Origin: Catellicoccus marimammalium M35/04/3
Lineage (GTDB): Bacteria; Bacillota; Bacilli; Lactobacillales; Catellicoccaceae
Length of the DNA stretch: 64,000 nucleotides
NCBI RefSeq assembly: GCF_000313915.1
Contig: NZ_AMYT01000017.1
Coordinates: 244,479 to 308,478 of the forward strand
Direction: 5' to 3'
Below, in pieces: positions 19,508 through 28,483 of this stretch. The number at the start of each line of letters is the position of its first letter. The first letter of the stretch is position 1. The notes beneath the pieces are model-generated. The model was not told where the DNA came from and did no database searches. It saw only the letters and a list, made by a program, of their open reading frames with translations. The position numbers were made by a program, and so were the translations under genes.

Positions 19508-20542
19508 TTATAAAAACATGCGAAGAATATGATGAACAGTTCGAAGAATATGATGAACAAAATGAGGATTTAGTATATTTAATAATCCAAAACAATAAAT
19601 TACTATTAAAACAAATAAAATTATTTTCGATATTACATCCAACTTATCTGAACTTTTCTTTTTATTCATTACTTCTTGAATTTGATCTCTTTGTTCTATT
19701 TCTACTCTTTGCTCCAGCATTTTTTGTAATGAGAAATTTTTTTGTTTTTCTTTTTCTTGTCTCTGATATTCACTCTTTTTTTCTTCACTCAATTGTTTAA
19801 ACCATTGAATGAATTGTCTATATTCCGCCAAAACTTCATTTGTAGGGCCAAATAAACGCATATCACCGTAATGCATCCATACTACCTTATCACATAGAGT
19901 TTCTATTTGACCTAAAGAGTGGCTGACAAAAAAGATTGTTTTTCCTTGTTTTTTAAATTCGAAAATTTTATTTACACATTTTTGATAGAAGGTCTCATCT
20001 CCAACAGAAAGAGCTTCATCTATTATCAAAATATCCGGATCTTGATGGACTGCAATCGCAAAACCTAAACGTGATTTCATCCCACTTGAATAATTTTTAA
20101 CAGGTTGGTAAATAAAATCTCCTAAATCCGCGAATTCAATGATAGAATTCATATTTTCCTCAATTTCTTGTTCATTCAATCCATTCATTAAGGCTTTAAA
20201 GCGAATATTTTCAATTCCTGTTAAATTTCCTTTTAGTCCAGCGCCAATAGCAATAATAGAAGTCTCACCATTAACAGTCATTTCTCCTGTAGTCTCAGGA
20301 ATAATACCAGACAGAACATTAGAAAGAGTAGATTTCCCACTTCCGTTAATCCCAATAAGTCCAATGGCTTCTCCACTATAAACTTTAAAACTAATTCCTT
20401 TCAAAGCCCAAAAAGTTGGAATTTCTTCTCTATTCAAATGAAAAAGTGCTTTCACCTTATCTGATTTTTTTTTTGCTAAATCAAATTCTTTGGTTACTAA
20501 ATCAAATTGTACTTTTATTTCATTTCTTTTTGCTGGTTGCAT
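19508..20542 (-). CDS. tagH: Teichoic acid ABC exporter, ATP-binding subunit
   Basis: ATPase partner of TagG. The Walker A is GINGSGKST, the signature is [10 protein letters not shown], and the Walker B is [12 protein letters not shown]. As in B. subtilis TagH, a C-terminal extension follows with a charged linker (about 255-305) and a membrane helix near residue 320. The start at 20542 (MQPAKRNE) has AGGAAGAAGTAAA upstream, giving 344 residues. Odd point: the last codons contain an imperfect tandem duplication (see the repeat entry), so the C-terminus reads [14 protein letters not shown]. Confidence 0.92.
   Translation of the reverse strand: MQPAKRNEIKVQFDLVTKEFDLAKKKSDKVKALFHLNREEIPTFWALKGISFKVYSGEAIGLIGINGSGKSTLSNVLSGIIPETTGEMTVNGETSIIAIGAGLKGNLTGIENIRFKALMNGLNEQEIEENMNSIIEFADLGDFIYQPVKNYSSGMKSRLGFAIAVHQDPDILIIDEALSVGDETFYQKCVNKIFEFKKQGKTIFFVSHSLGQIETLCDKVVWMHYGDMRLFGPTNEVLAEYRQFIQWFKQLSEEKKSEYQRQEKEKQKNFSLQKMLEQRVEIEQRDQIQEVMNKKKSSDKLDVISKIILFVLIVIYCFGLLNILNPHFVHHILRTVHHILRMFL
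19521..19559. repeat. Short tandem duplication in the 3' end of tagH
   Basis: An 18-base sequence, CGAAGAATATGATGAACA, occurs at 19521-19538 and again at 19542-19559, giving a 21-base repeat period that keeps the reading frame and duplicates seven residues of TagH. Confidence 0.85.
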
Positions 20543-20727
20543 TTTACTTCTTCCTATCTTTTTGTACATTGTAATTTTCTCAAAAATTTTAACATAATCG
20601 AAAAGGTTTTGCAAAAGGCGTTTCATTGTTAAATCTTTCTTCATCTTCCTTTTTATAGTTTTCAAATAGCATAATCTTTAGTATGATAGAAGTTGTAGAT
20701 TTTTAAAATTTTAAAGGAATGATTTTT

Positions 20728-21999
20728 TTGACAGAAAAAAGAGAAGATAATAAACACGTAGAGGATTCTCTCCCTGTTTCTGATGATTCTTCTAAAGGTA
20801 GTCAAGAATCAAAGTCAGATTCTACTTCAGCGATTGATATGACTTCTTTCCATGAGAATATGAAAAAGTTATCTATCACTGATTTTGATGATCCGGAGAA
20901 GAAGCCAAAAGAAGAAACTCCTACAAACGAAGAAGAAGAACCACAACCACAAAAGAAAAATATAGACTGGAAGAAAACGATTTTACGTTGTGTTGTGATT
21001 CTACTTACTGTTTTAGGATGTGTCACTTGTTTTTATGTTGGCTATACAATAAATCATGCAAATCAATTACTCGATAATTCTTATAAAGCCTTACCTACTG
21101 AAAAAGATAGTGATGACGATTTGAAATTAGAAACAGTAGATAAACCCATTTCGATTTTAATTATGGGAATTGATAATACAAAAGAAAGACATCTGTCTAC
21201 AACACGTACAGATAGTATGATTGTTTGTACTTACAATCCTAAAAATGGAGATACCTCAATGGTTTCCATTCCACGTGATACGTATGTCACAATGAAACAA
21301 AAGAATTATAATACAACTGGAAAAATCAATTCTGCCTATTCTATTGCTCAAGAAGAAGGAACAATTGATGCTGTAGAAAAATTATTGGATATCCCAATTG
21401 ACTATTATGTTCGTGTGGATTTTGATACGTTGGAAGATGTCGTAAATGCTTTTGGTGGTATTTATATCGATGTACCTTTTAATTTAACAGAGCAAGATGC
21501 AAATGGTAAAATGAACATTACATTTAAAGAAGGAAAACATCAATTATTGAATGGTGAAGAAGCTTTAGCCTTTTCTCGTACACGTCATATTGATGATGAT
21601 ATTCAACGAGGAAAACGTCAACAAGAAGTAATTGGTGCGATTGTAAATCGAGCAATGGAATCTGCTTCTTTAACTAAGTATGCGAAAGTTCTACAAACAT
21701 TAAATGGTCATATTAAAACAAATATGCCTCGACCTATTATTTTAGGTTTAGCATCAGAAGCATTAAAAACAGGAATTCATATTACCAACTATACTTTTGA
21801 TTGGAGTGGCTTTACTTATAATGGAGAAAGTTTTGTTGCTTTGAAAAAAGATAGTTTAGCCTTTATTCGTCATCGTTTACGTGTTCAGTTAGGATTAGAT
21901 AAACCTGATAAACGTGATGAAAAATCTTATAAGTTCCATAGTAATGGTGAAATGGATCCAAATACTTATCCTGCCTATGATGTAGAATGGGATTCATAA
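20728..21999 (+). CDS. LytR-CpsA-Psr (LCP) family ligase
   Basis: LCP enzymes attach teichoic acids or other polymers from the lipid carrier to peptidoglycan at the outer membrane face. An acidic cytoplasmic N-terminus of about 85 residues is followed by one membrane helix (about 87-108). The LCP core has RTDSMIV, SIPRDTYV, KINSAYS and FSRTRHIDDDIQRGKRQQ with the conserved Arg and Asp residues. The start is read as TTG at 20728, because AAAGGA is too close to the in-frame ATG at 20719. It is divergent from tagH, consistent with acting last in the teichoic acid pathway encoded next door. Confidence 0.9.
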   Translation: MTEKREDNKHVEDSLPVSDDSSKGSQESKSDSTSAIDMTSFHENMKKLSITDFDDPEKKPKEETPTNEEEEPQPQKKNIDWKKTILRCVVILLTVLGCVTCFYVGYTINHANQLLDNSYKALPTEKDSDDDLKLETVDKPISILIMGIDNTKERHLSTTRTDSMIVCTYNPKNGDTSMVSIPRDTYVTMKQKNYNTTGKINSAYSIAQEEGTIDAVEKLLDIPIDYYVRVDFDTLEDVVNAFGGIYIDVPFNLTEQDANGKMNITFKEGKHQLLNGEEALAFSRTRHIDDDIQRGKRQQEVIGAIVNRAMESASLTKYAKVLQTLNGHIKTNMPRPIILGLASEALKTGIHITNYTFDWSGFTYNGESFVALKKDSLAFIRHRLRVQLGLDKPDKRDEKSYKFHSNGEMDPNTYPAYDVEWDS

Positions 22000-22003
22000 A
22001 AAA

Positions 22004-22036
22004 AGAACTCGGTAGTAAATACTACCGAGTTTTTTA
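22004..22036. terminator. Bidirectional terminator after the LCP gene
   Basis: AACTCGGTAGT (22006-22016) pairs with ACTACCGAGTT (22021-22031) around AAAT, followed by a T run; A-rich on the other side. It overlaps the stop codon of the convergent SufT-like gene. Confidence 0.88.
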
Positions 22037-22360
22037 ATGCACTCCTAATGCGATACGAGCATATCGACTCATACGATCGGTTGTCCAAGCTGGAGACCAA
22101 ACTAGCTCTACTTCTACGGTTTTCACTTCATCCACTTCTGTCATCGCGTCCTTAACTCCTTGGATCAACACATCTGCTAAAGGACAACCTACTGTAGTTA
22201 ATGTCATTTCAATATACAGATGTCCTTCTTCATTTAATTCAATTTTATATACTAATCCTAAATTAACAATATCGATACCTAATTCAGGGTCAATTACAGT
22301 CTCTAAAGCTTCTAAAATATCTTCTTTAATTTCTTCAATTTGCTCTTCTGTATAATTCAC
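22034..22360 (-). CDS. MIP18/DUF59 Fe-S assembly factor (SufT-like)
   Basis: A 108-residue protein of the DUF59/MIP18 family, which helps iron-sulfur cluster assembly or delivery. It shows ALETVIDPELGIDIVNLGLVY at its core and the conserved TTVGCPLAD with its reactive Cys near residue 58. The start is GTG with GAGGAAAGATT upstream. No suf genes lie within the window. It sits alone between the LCP gene and a CPBP protease. Confidence 0.88.
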   Translation of the reverse strand: MNYTEEQIEEIKEDILEALETVIDPELGIDIVNLGLVYKIELNEEGHLYIEMTLTTVGCPLADVLIQGVKDAMTEVDEVKTVEVELVWSPAWTTDRMSRYARIALGVH

Positions 22361-22424
22361 AATCTTTCCTCTCTTCTTTTTCTTTTTTTCCTTCTATGCT
22401 AATATATCAAAAAAGGAGGAAATA

Positions 22425-23102
22425 ATGAAACAAAAAAGATTTTTAGCAACTCCAATGAGTAAAATTATTGCTTTTCTATTTGTATATCTTTGTTTAGGAT
22501 ATACTCTTGCTCCTCTATCCAGCTCTTTTTATCAACAAATCTTCCATTGTTCTTTAATGAATGCAGAAATGTTACGCCAATATGGCTTTTTTATTTTTCA
22601 TTTGTTGTGTATGAGCTTGGGTATCTTGATTTTCTATCAAGAATTAAAAAATGATTTACAATTGATAAAAAATAGAATTTGGAAAAGTCTAGGAAAAATT
22701 ATCTTCACTTTTATCTTAATGTTAGTTGGATCTATCTTTTTATCTTTTATTCAAACGGAAAATCAAGCTGCTGTTGATTCTTTATTAAAAGTAGGTAGTC
22801 CTTTATCTAACTTTTTATTTATGCTAACTGTTAGTTTGATTGGGCCTTTTAATGAAGAATTATTTTTCCGTGAAGTAATAATTGGCCAATTCAGTACTAA
22901 ATTTCCAAAATGGATGCTTATTTTAATATCTTCTTTCCTTTTTGGGCTGATTCACATTTCATCCTTTAGTCAGTGGCCACAAGCTTTGCCTTATATTTGG
23001 AATGGGTGGATGCTCAGCTTACTGTATAGTCGCAACAATAATAATGTTTTACTATCTTTTGGCGCTCATGCTTTAAACAATTTCATTAGTATTTTGATAT
23101 AA
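22425..23102 (+). CDS. CPBP family intramembrane glutamic endopeptidase
   Basis: Membrane protease of the CAAX/bacteriocin-processing (Abi) family. The 225-residue protein has about six membrane helices. The three motifs are present: FNEELFFRE (catalytic Glu pair), FGLIHISSF with its His, and HALNNF near the C-terminus. An AAAAGGAGGAAATA site precedes the ATG. Substrate unknown; in lactic acid bacteria some relatives give bacteriocin self-immunity, but no bacteriocin gene is visible nearby. Confidence 0.88.
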   Translation: MKQKRFLATPMSKIIAFLFVYLCLGYTLAPLSSSFYQQIFHCSLMNAEMLRQYGFFIFHLLCMSLGILIFYQELKNDLQLIKNRIWKSLGKIIFTFILMLVGSIFLSFIQTENQAAVDSLLKVGSPLSNFLFMLTVSLIGPFNEELFFREVIIGQFSTKFPKWMLILISSFLFGLIHISSFSQWPQALPYIWNGWMLSLLYSRNNNNVLLSFGAHALNNFISILI

Positions 23103-23142
23103 AAAAAGTTCCAAAGTTTACATTACTTTGGAACTTTTTCAC
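23101..23142. terminator. Bidirectional terminator
   Basis: A 15-bp perfect stem, 23103-23117 with 23125-23139, centred on GTTCCAAAGT, with T runs on both strands between the convergent CPBP and yitT-like genes. Confidence 0.88.
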
Positions 23143-24032
23143 TATTTTCGTTTTATTGCTTTCTGTTCATCCTCATTATAGAAGCGACCCAATACTGTTT
23201 GTGTTGGAACGATATTTACAAACGCATTTTCATCTACAGTGTAAACTGCTTGTTCTAAATCATATAATTCATAGCGAGAAATAACAATCATAATTGTCAT
23301 TGTGTCTTGACCACTATAACCACCTACAGATGGCATTAGAGTAAAACCACGAACTAAATCTTTTAAGATTGATTGTTTTACTTCTTCTGCTTTGCTTGTT
23401 GTAATAAAAGCAGTTAGTTTTTGGTGACTTGTATGAATCAAGTCAATGACCTGAGTCATCGCAAAAATACAGATAATTGTATATAATGCACTCGCTAAGT
23501 TATAGAAAATACCAGCAAAAATAACAATTAACATATTGATTAACATCATAAAGCTACCTACAGTTTTTCCAGTAGTCTTAGAAAGTACTAAAGAGACAAT
23601 ATCTAAACCACCGGTCGTAAAACCGAATTTCAAACATAGCCCAACAGCCATCCCTAAAAGAACTCCACCCATTAATGAGTTCATTAATTGGTTATCTGTA
23701 ATTGTTGTTTGTGGGATGATTGTTGTAAAGAATGAAACTGAGAAAACCGTCAAAATACTATAAATGGTATTTTGTTTTCCTAATTTCACCCATCCTAGAA
23801 TCATAATCGGAATATTAATCAAGAAGATTAAGATCCCAGTCTTCATTGGAATGTGTAAAAATGAAAACAATCCTTCTAACAACTGAGCTACCCCAGTTAC
23901 CCCTGCGGCAAATACATCACCTGGAACAAGAAAATCATTTACCGCAATCGCTGAAATAATTCCTGTAAAAATGACAATAACAAAACGCGTAATCATTTGA
24001 TAACGCATGAAAAACGAACGTTTGTTCTCCAT
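23142..24032 (-). CDS. YitT family membrane protein (DUF161/DUF2179)
   Basis: A 296-residue integral membrane protein with five or six helices (DUF161, about residues 12-205). A cytoplasmic DUF2179 domain follows (about 215-290) with the typical FITTSKAEEVKQSILKDL and GGYSGQDTMTIM-type segments. The family is widespread in Firmicutes and its transport role is not settled. AGAAGGTGGAGAA precedes the ATG. Single gene, downstream of rplS but separated from it by a terminator. Confidence 0.87.
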   Translation of the reverse strand: MENKRSFFMRYQMITRFVIVIFTGIISAIAVNDFLVPGDVFAAGVTGVAQLLEGLFSFLHIPMKTGILIFLINIPIMILGWVKLGKQNTIYSILTVFSVSFFTTIIPQTTITDNQLMNSLMGGVLLGMAVGLCLKFGFTTGGLDIVSLVLSKTTGKTVGSFMMLINMLIVIFAGIFYNLASALYTIICIFAMTQVIDLIHTSHQKLTAFITTSKAEEVKQSILKDLVRGFTLMPSVGGYSGQDTMTIMIVISRYELYDLEQAVYTVDENAFVNIVPTQTVLGRFYNEDEQKAIKRK

Positions 24033-24144
24033 TTCTCCACCTTCTTTTCTTATATTTTATTTTTTCTCTATGCTCTCTTTTATTATCACATAATTTAGCT
24101 ACAAAACAACACTAAAACTAAAATTATTTGCATTTTTTCATAAA

Positions 24145-24176
24145 AGAAAAGAGCCACGACTGTGACTCTTTTAAAT
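24145..24176 (-). terminator. Terminator after rplS
   Basis: AAGAGCCAC pairs with GTGACTCTT with one mismatch around GACT. T-rich sequence follows on both strands. Confidence 0.75.
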
Positions 24177-24182
24177 TTCTGA

Positions 24183-24530
24183 TTAGCGACGGATTTCTTT
24201 GATACGTGCTGCTTTACCATGTAAGTTACGTAGGTAGTATAATTTAGCACGACGAACTTTACCGTGACGAGTTACTTCGATTTTTTCTACACGTGGAGTG
24301 TGTAATGGGAATGTACGTTCAACCCCAACACCGTTTGAAATTTTACGAACTGTATAAGTTTCGCTAATTCCAGCACCACGACGTTTGATAACAACGCCTT
24401 CGAAGATTTGGATACGTTCACGAGTTCCTTCAACTACTTTCGCGTGTACACGAACAGTGTCCCCAGGACGGAAGTCAGGAATATCTGAACGTAATTGTTC
24501 TTGTGTTAATTCTTGAATTAATGGATTCAT
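24183..24530 (-). CDS. rplS: Ribosomal protein L19
   Basis: L19 lies at the 30S-50S interface. The 115-residue sequence shows [22 protein letters not shown] near the N-terminus (extent only), the core [20 protein letters not shown] and the basic C-terminus KIKEIRR-like tail. AAGGGGAAAATAAA precedes the ATG. In most relatives rplS directly follows trmD; here a lipoprotein gene and an oppositely oriented terC intervene, so it relies on its own promoter and leader (listed next). Confidence 0.98.
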   Translation of the reverse strand: MNPLIQELTQEQLRSDIPDFRPGDTVRVHAKVVEGTRERIQIFEGVVIKRRGAGISETYTVRKISNGVGVERTFPLHTPRVEKIEVTRHGKVRRAKLYYLRNLHGKAARIKEIRR

Positions 24531-24544
24531 TTTATTTTCCCCTT

Positions 24545-24598
24545 TTTTCTAAAGCATTCGTATAGAGTGTTGAATCTACAGCGGAATACTCGTAATAT
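24545..24598 (-). ncRNA. Candidate L19 leader (autoregulatory r-protein leader)
   Basis: Within the rplS 5' UTR, GAGTATTC pairs with GAATGCTT in an 8-bp stem with two G-U pairs. The stem closes on an internal region and a smaller hairpin, with GTAGA opposite TCTATAC. Shape, size and position just upstream of rplS resemble the Firmicute L19 leader. The identification is from memory of that motif and needs a covariance search. Confidence 0.55.
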
Positions 24599-24624
24599 GA
24601 GTTCAAAACTCTTTACCTAATATA

Positions 24625-24653
24625 TCATAAGTAAAATCGAGTGTAAAGGAAAT
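24625..24653 (-). promoter_or_regulatory. Promoter of rplS
   Basis: On the minus strand TTTACA and TATATT are separated by 17 bp, about 95 bases upstream of the rplS start, leaving room for the structured leader. Confidence 0.6.
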
Positions 24654-24738
24654 TTTTCAAAACTCTTTTAAGCAATTTTTTCTTATCTATGGTACACTAA
24701 AAAATGGTTAAAATTTGTATGCTTATAAAGGAGGAACT

Positions 24739-25488
24739 ATGCAATTTTTAGAATCTTTATATGCGCCTTTCTTCCATTTGGCGAACTGGAAAGAAGCGCT
24801 ATGTGAACCTAGTGACTGGATGATTATTTTCACTTTAGTCATTATGGAATGTTTATTATCTGTAGATAACGCTGTCGTATTAGCAGCACAAACAAAACAA
24901 TTACCAACCGAAAAAGAGCAACAAAAATCTTTAATTTATGGATTATGGGGTGCTTACTTATTCCGCTTCATTATTATCGGACTGGGTGCTTATTTAATTC
25001 ACATGGAATGGATTAAAATTTTAGGTGCCGCTTATCTATTCTATTTAGCGATTCGCCACCTATATGAAATCAAAAAAGGAAAACATGAAGAAGAAGAAAT
25101 TCATGTTAATAAGGTAAAATCTTCAGGTAAAGCCTTGTTTTGGAAAGTAGTTATTAGTATTGAATTAATGGATATTGTCTTTTCTGTTGATTCTGTCCTA
25201 GCTTCTTTAGCTTTATCACCAAACCCAGTAGTCATTTTAATTGGGGGAATGATTGGGATCTTAAGTATGCGTGGAATTGCGGAAATCATTACTAAATTAA
25301 TGGAAAAAATTCCAGAATTAGAAACGATGGCTTATGTTTTAATTTTAATTATCGCTGTAAAATTATTCTTATCTATTCCGCAAATCGGATTTGAATTACC
25401 AACGTCTGTTTTCTTTGTTATTGTTGTGAGCGTAATTGGTTTTACTGTAGCTTATCATTATTATAAAGTCAGAAAAGTACAAAAATAA
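24739..25488 (+). CDS. TerC family integral membrane protein
   Basis: A 249-residue protein with seven to eight membrane helices and the TerC signatures MECLLSVDNAVVLA (helix 1) and MDIVFSVDSVLASLAL with conserved Asp residues. TerC/Alx proteins are linked to metal (Mn) export or to metalation of secreted proteins. AAAGGAGGAACT precedes the ATG at 24739; an earlier in-frame TTG has no site. It is oriented against its neighbours, inside what is normally the trmD-rplS junction. Confidence 0.9.
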   Translation: MQFLESLYAPFFHLANWKEALCEPSDWMIIFTLVIMECLLSVDNAVVLAAQTKQLPTEKEQQKSLIYGLWGAYLFRFIIIGLGAYLIHMEWIKILGAAYLFYLAIRHLYEIKKGKHEEEEIHVNKVKSSGKALFWKVVISIELMDIVFSVDSVLASLALSPNPVVILIGGMIGILSMRGIAEIITKLMEKIPELETMAYVLILIIAVKLFLSIPQIGFELPTSVFFVIVVSVIGFTVAYHYYKVRKVQK

Positions 25489-25520
25489 GAGGAAGATTTT
25501 TCTCCCTCTTATTTTTTTTG
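25480..25520. terminator. Bidirectional terminator after terC
   Basis: AAAATAAGAGG (25482-25492) pairs with CCTCTTATTTT (25505-25515), followed by a T run; it separates the convergent terC and lipoprotein genes. Confidence 0.85.
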
Positions 25521-26693
25521 TTCAACAATTTTAGCAAATCCTTCTTGTAATTCTTGATTGGAAGTTTGTCTAATAGAACCATTTTCATCATCACAATTAA
25601 AAACAATTCCTTTATTATCTCGGATAGCAAAAATATAGTAATGTGGTTTTTCAGAATTTCCATCTTCAAATTTAATTTCTGCTGGACCATAGCATGCAAC
25701 CACTTGATATTGATCTTTATTTTGTGGTTGACCACAAGTATAATCAAAATCTTTTCCTTTATATTGTGGGACATAACATTCTGTACCTTCTACCAAATTT
25801 TTTCTATTAGACATACTCTTAAATGCCATCATAATATAGTCTTTTTCTGTATTAATTGTTCCAGGACTATATTTTTGATTCATCTTTTGAGACCATTGCT
25901 GCATAAAACGATCCAATTCCACTGATTTATTTTTATTCCATTTTCCTTGTTCTCCGGAACTATTTTTGGTAGAATTTGCTTTCACTTCATCAAAAATACG
26001 AATATATTCTTTTTGCATCTCTTTGTCTTTTGTTTCGTGGAAAGTAACATCTTCTTTAGCTAATCGTTCACCATCTTTATATAATGTATACCATCCCTGT
26101 AATTTCATATCTTCTATAGTACCATCTGTTCGTGTAGTCCACTCGTATACCTTTCCATTATTACACCAAACATATCTCTTTATTTCTGTATTTGGTTTAA
26201 CATCACTAATTCCTCTATCATTTTGTACGCCTGAACCATCTTCTGTTGGGGTATAAAATGTCTCCTTACCAACAACGTTCAATCCTGATGGATGATCAAA
26301 AATATGAGCAGGACCATCTTGAGTATTTACAGTATATGTTCCACCTTCCACACCACGTGGTGTTATAAAACCTTCACGTGATAACATCATTTGATTTCTA
26401 CTTGCCATAGTATTACAATATCTTACCATCTCTTGATTGATTTTTTCCTTCTGAATTTCAGATAAGGAAATCGGTTTCGTTGGATTGAGTTGATTTCCCT
26501 TATTACTCTCATCTTTCTCTTTATTTTCTTGCTTATTTTCTTTTTTCTTTTGATTTTGTTTTTTCTTATTGATTTGTTCTTGAGAAGCACTTGAATCACT
26601 GTTCTTAGATTCCTTTTCTCCTCCTGAAGTCCCACAACTTGAAATCAAAAATAAATTACAAATCAAAAGTGAATGAAATAATACTTTCTTCAT
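25509..26693 (-). CDS. Secreted lipoprotein with DUF4767-like C-terminal domain
   Basis: A 394-residue lipoprotein: signal peptide with lipobox LISSC (Cys near residue 20), then a Ser/Lys/Glu/Asn-rich linker to about residue 75. A central region of unknown type follows, with a YVWCNNGKVYEWTTRTDG segment. The C-terminal domain of about 140 residues begins KWNKNKSVELDRFMQQW and ends near NQELQEGFAKIV. That pattern resembles DUF4767, found in Lactobacillales lipoproteins, function unknown. AAAAGGAGTCTTTT precedes the ATG. It lies between trmD and rplS, unlike in most relatives, and looks lineage-specific. Confidence 0.75.
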   Translation of the reverse strand: MKKVLFHSLLICNLFLISSCGTSGGEKESKNSDSSASQEQINKKKQNQKKKENKQENKEKDESNKGNQLNPTKPISLSEIQKEKINQEMVRYCNTMASRNQMMLSREGFITPRGVEGGTYTVNTQDGPAHIFDHPSGLNVVGKETFYTPTEDGSGVQNDRGISDVKPNTEIKRYVWCNNGKVYEWTTRTDGTIEDMKLQGWYTLYKDGERLAKEDVTFHETKDKEMQKEYIRIFDEVKANSTKNSSGEQGKWNKNKSVELDRFMQQWSQKMNQKYSPGTINTEKDYIMMAFKSMSNRKNLVEGTECYVPQYKGKDFDYTCGQPQNKDQYQVVACYGPAEIKFEDGNSEKPHYYIFAIRDNKGIVFNCDDENGSIRQTSNQELQEGFAKIVEQKK

Positions 26694-26801
26694 AAAAGAC
26701 TCCTTTTATCTATTTATTTTATTTCTTATTGTAATAGAAACATATGATTTCATTTTTTTATTTTTTAAATTTTTAGATTAAAAAAAAGCAGAATGAAAAA
26801 A

Positions 26802-27530
26802 TCATTCTACTTCTTCTTTAATTTGAGCTAAAAATTCAGCTTCTTCTTCATTTAATGAATACTTTTCTAGCATATCTGGACGACGTAAATACGTGCGGCG
26901 TAAACTTTCTTTCACTTTCCATTGTCGAATTTTTTCATGATTTCCACTCATCAATACTGCAGGTACTTTTTTTCCTTTATACTCTGCAGGACGGGTATAT
27001 TGTGGATGTTCTAAAAGTCCAGTGGAATGAGAATCTGTTTTGGCACTTTCTTGATTTCCCAGTACATTTGGTAATAAACGAACCGTTGCATCAATCATTA
27101 CCATCGCGCCTAATTCTCCACCGGTCAAGACATAATCTCCTAAAGATACTTCATCTGTCACTAAATCACGAATTCGCTCATCATATCCTTCATAGTGTCC
27201 ACAAATAAAGATCAATTGTTCTTCTTTAGCAAAATCTTCTGCTAACGCTTGATTAAAAGGAACTCCCGAAGGATCAAGTAAGATTACTCGTGGTTTTTTT
27301 TCTTTATCCACGACTTCTTCTAAACAAAGATCAATCGGTTCTACTTGTAGTAGCATTCCTGCTCCACCACCATAAGGATAATCATCAACATGATGTTGCT
27401 TATTTTGAGCATAATTACGGAAATCATGTGTGGAAAATTCTAATAATCCTTTTTCCTGTGCTTTACCAATCACAGATTCATTTAACGCGGTAAACATTTT
27501 TGGAAAAAGAGTTAATACATCTATTTTCAT
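26802..27530 (-). CDS. trmD: tRNA (guanine-37-N1)-methyltransferase
   Basis: TrmD methylates G37 of tRNAs to prevent frameshifting. The 242-residue SPOUT enzyme shows the trefoil-knot motifs [23 protein letters not shown] and [11 protein letters not shown], with catalytic Asp in the following flexible loop region (SAKTDSHS). The start codon overlaps the rimM stop by one base (TAATG), so the two are coupled. Confidence 0.97.
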   Translation of the reverse strand: MKIDVLTLFPKMFTALNESVIGKAQEKGLLEFSTHDFRNYAQNKQHHVDDYPYGGGAGMLLQVEPIDLCLEEVVDKEKKPRVILLDPSGVPFNQALAEDFAKEEQLIFICGHYEGYDERIRDLVTDEVSLGDYVLTGGELGAMVMIDATVRLLPNVLGNQESAKTDSHSTGLLEHPQYTRPAEYKGKKVPAVLMSGNHEKIRQWKVKESLRRTYLRRPDMLEKYSLNEEEAEFLAQIKEEVE

Positions 27531-28063
27531 TAATCTATCAATCCTTCAGGTAAATCAACAAAGACTTTTTTATTTTTTACATCTACTGATTTTACTACAG
27601 ATTCAATGTAAGGAATCAATACTTCTCCATATTTTTTGGATTGTACTACCCAAACATCATTCGCTCCAGGAGTCAAAATCTCAGTAATTTTCCCTAATTC
27701 TCCACGAGTTTCATCTTCCACTAAGCAATCAATAATTTCAAAATAGTAAAATTCATTTTCTTCCAATTCTACTGTATCTTCTCGATTTACCTTTAGTTCG
27801 CCATCACGGAATTTTTCTACTTCATTAATGTGATCATAACCCACAAATTTTAAAATATAGAAATTTTTATGTCGACGACTTGTTTCTACAGTTAAGGCAA
27901 TTGGTTCTTTACTTTTAGGTAAAAAAAGTAAAAGTTCTTTGCCAGGAGCAAAACGTTCTTCTGCAAAATCGGTGACAGCTAAAACGCGTACTTCTCCTTT
28001 TAATCCTTGAGTGTTGACAATCTTTCCAACATTTAAATATTCTGTTTGACCTAAAATTTTCAT
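27530..28063 (-). CDS. rimM: 16S rRNA processing protein RimM
   Basis: RimM assists maturation of the 30S head by binding S19. It has an N-terminal RimM domain ([19 protein letters not shown], about residues 8-26) and a C-terminal PRC barrel starting near residue 95 ([10 protein letters not shown]) with the typical ANDVWVV. The ATG at 28063 with GAAAGGATCTCT upstream is preferred (177 residues); a longer in-frame start would fall in the rpsP terminator. It lies between rpsP and trmD. Confidence 0.95.
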   Translation of the reverse strand: MKILGQTEYLNVGKIVNTQGLKGEVRVLAVTDFAEERFAPGKELLLFLPKSKEPIALTVETSRRHKNFYILKFVGYDHINEVEKFRDGELKVNREDTVELEENEFYYFEIIDCLVEDETRGELGKITEILTPGANDVWVVQSKKYGEVLIPYIESVVKSVDVKNKKVFVDLPEGLID

Positions 28064-28078
28064 AGAGATCCTTTCTGT

Positions 28079-28110
28079 AAAAAAAGCCTCGCACAAAGGC
28101 GAGGCAAATT
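28079..28110 (-). terminator. Intra-operon terminator between rpsP and rimM
   Basis: GCCTCGC (28086-28092) pairs perfectly with GCGAGGC (28099-28105) and is followed on the minus strand by seven T. It is GC-rich and strong for this genome. It probably reduces rimM-trmD transcription relative to rpsP. Confidence 0.8.
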
Positions 28111-28118
28111 ATCATTTA

Positions 28119-28391
28119 TTATTTCGCTTGTTTAGCTTCATGGAATTTTTTCATGATGCCTTCACGAGATAAGATATTACGAACTGTATCTGATGGTTGA
28201 GCACCTTTAGATAACCATTCCATAATATTTTCTTCTTTTAATGTAATTTGTGCTGGGTCTGCTACTGGATTGTATGTTCCTACAGTTTCGATGAAACGTC
28301 CATCACGTGGAGAACGTGAATCAGCAACTACGATACGGTAGAAAGGTTTTTTCTTAGAACCCATACGTTTTAAACGAATTTTTACTGCCAT
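28119..28391 (-). CDS. rpsP: Ribosomal protein S16
   Basis: A 30S assembly protein of 90 residues: [20 protein letters not shown] at the N-terminus and [18 protein letters not shown] core, with [12 protein letters not shown] near residue 60. The ribosome site AGGAGGTGCAAAC precedes the ATG. First gene of rpsP-rimM-trmD. Confidence 0.98.
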   Translation of the reverse strand: MAVKIRLKRMGSKKKPFYRIVVADSRSPRDGRFIETVGTYNPVADPAQITLKEENIMEWLSKGAQPSDTVRNILSREGIMKKFHEAKQAK

Positions 28392-28424
28392 GTTTGCACC
28401 TCCTATATTTTTATCACGGTATTT

Positions 28425-28453
28425 ATCTTATCAGAAAAAAAAAACTCTGTAAA
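28425..28453 (-). promoter_or_regulatory. Probable rpsP promoter overlapping the upstream terminator
   Basis: On the minus strand TTTACA, part of the terminator stem of the upstream gene, is followed after 17 bp by TAAGAT. The T run of the terminator forms the spacer. Inferred from spacing only. Confidence 0.45.
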
Positions 28454-28475
28454 GAGTTTTTTCTTTACAGAGTAA
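28435..28475 (-). terminator. Terminator after the 28.5-29.4 kb surface protein gene
   Basis: ACTCTGTAAAG (28444-28454) pairs with CTTTACAGAGT (28463-28473), followed on the minus strand by ten T. Confidence 0.88.
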
Positions 28476-28483
28476 AATTATTT

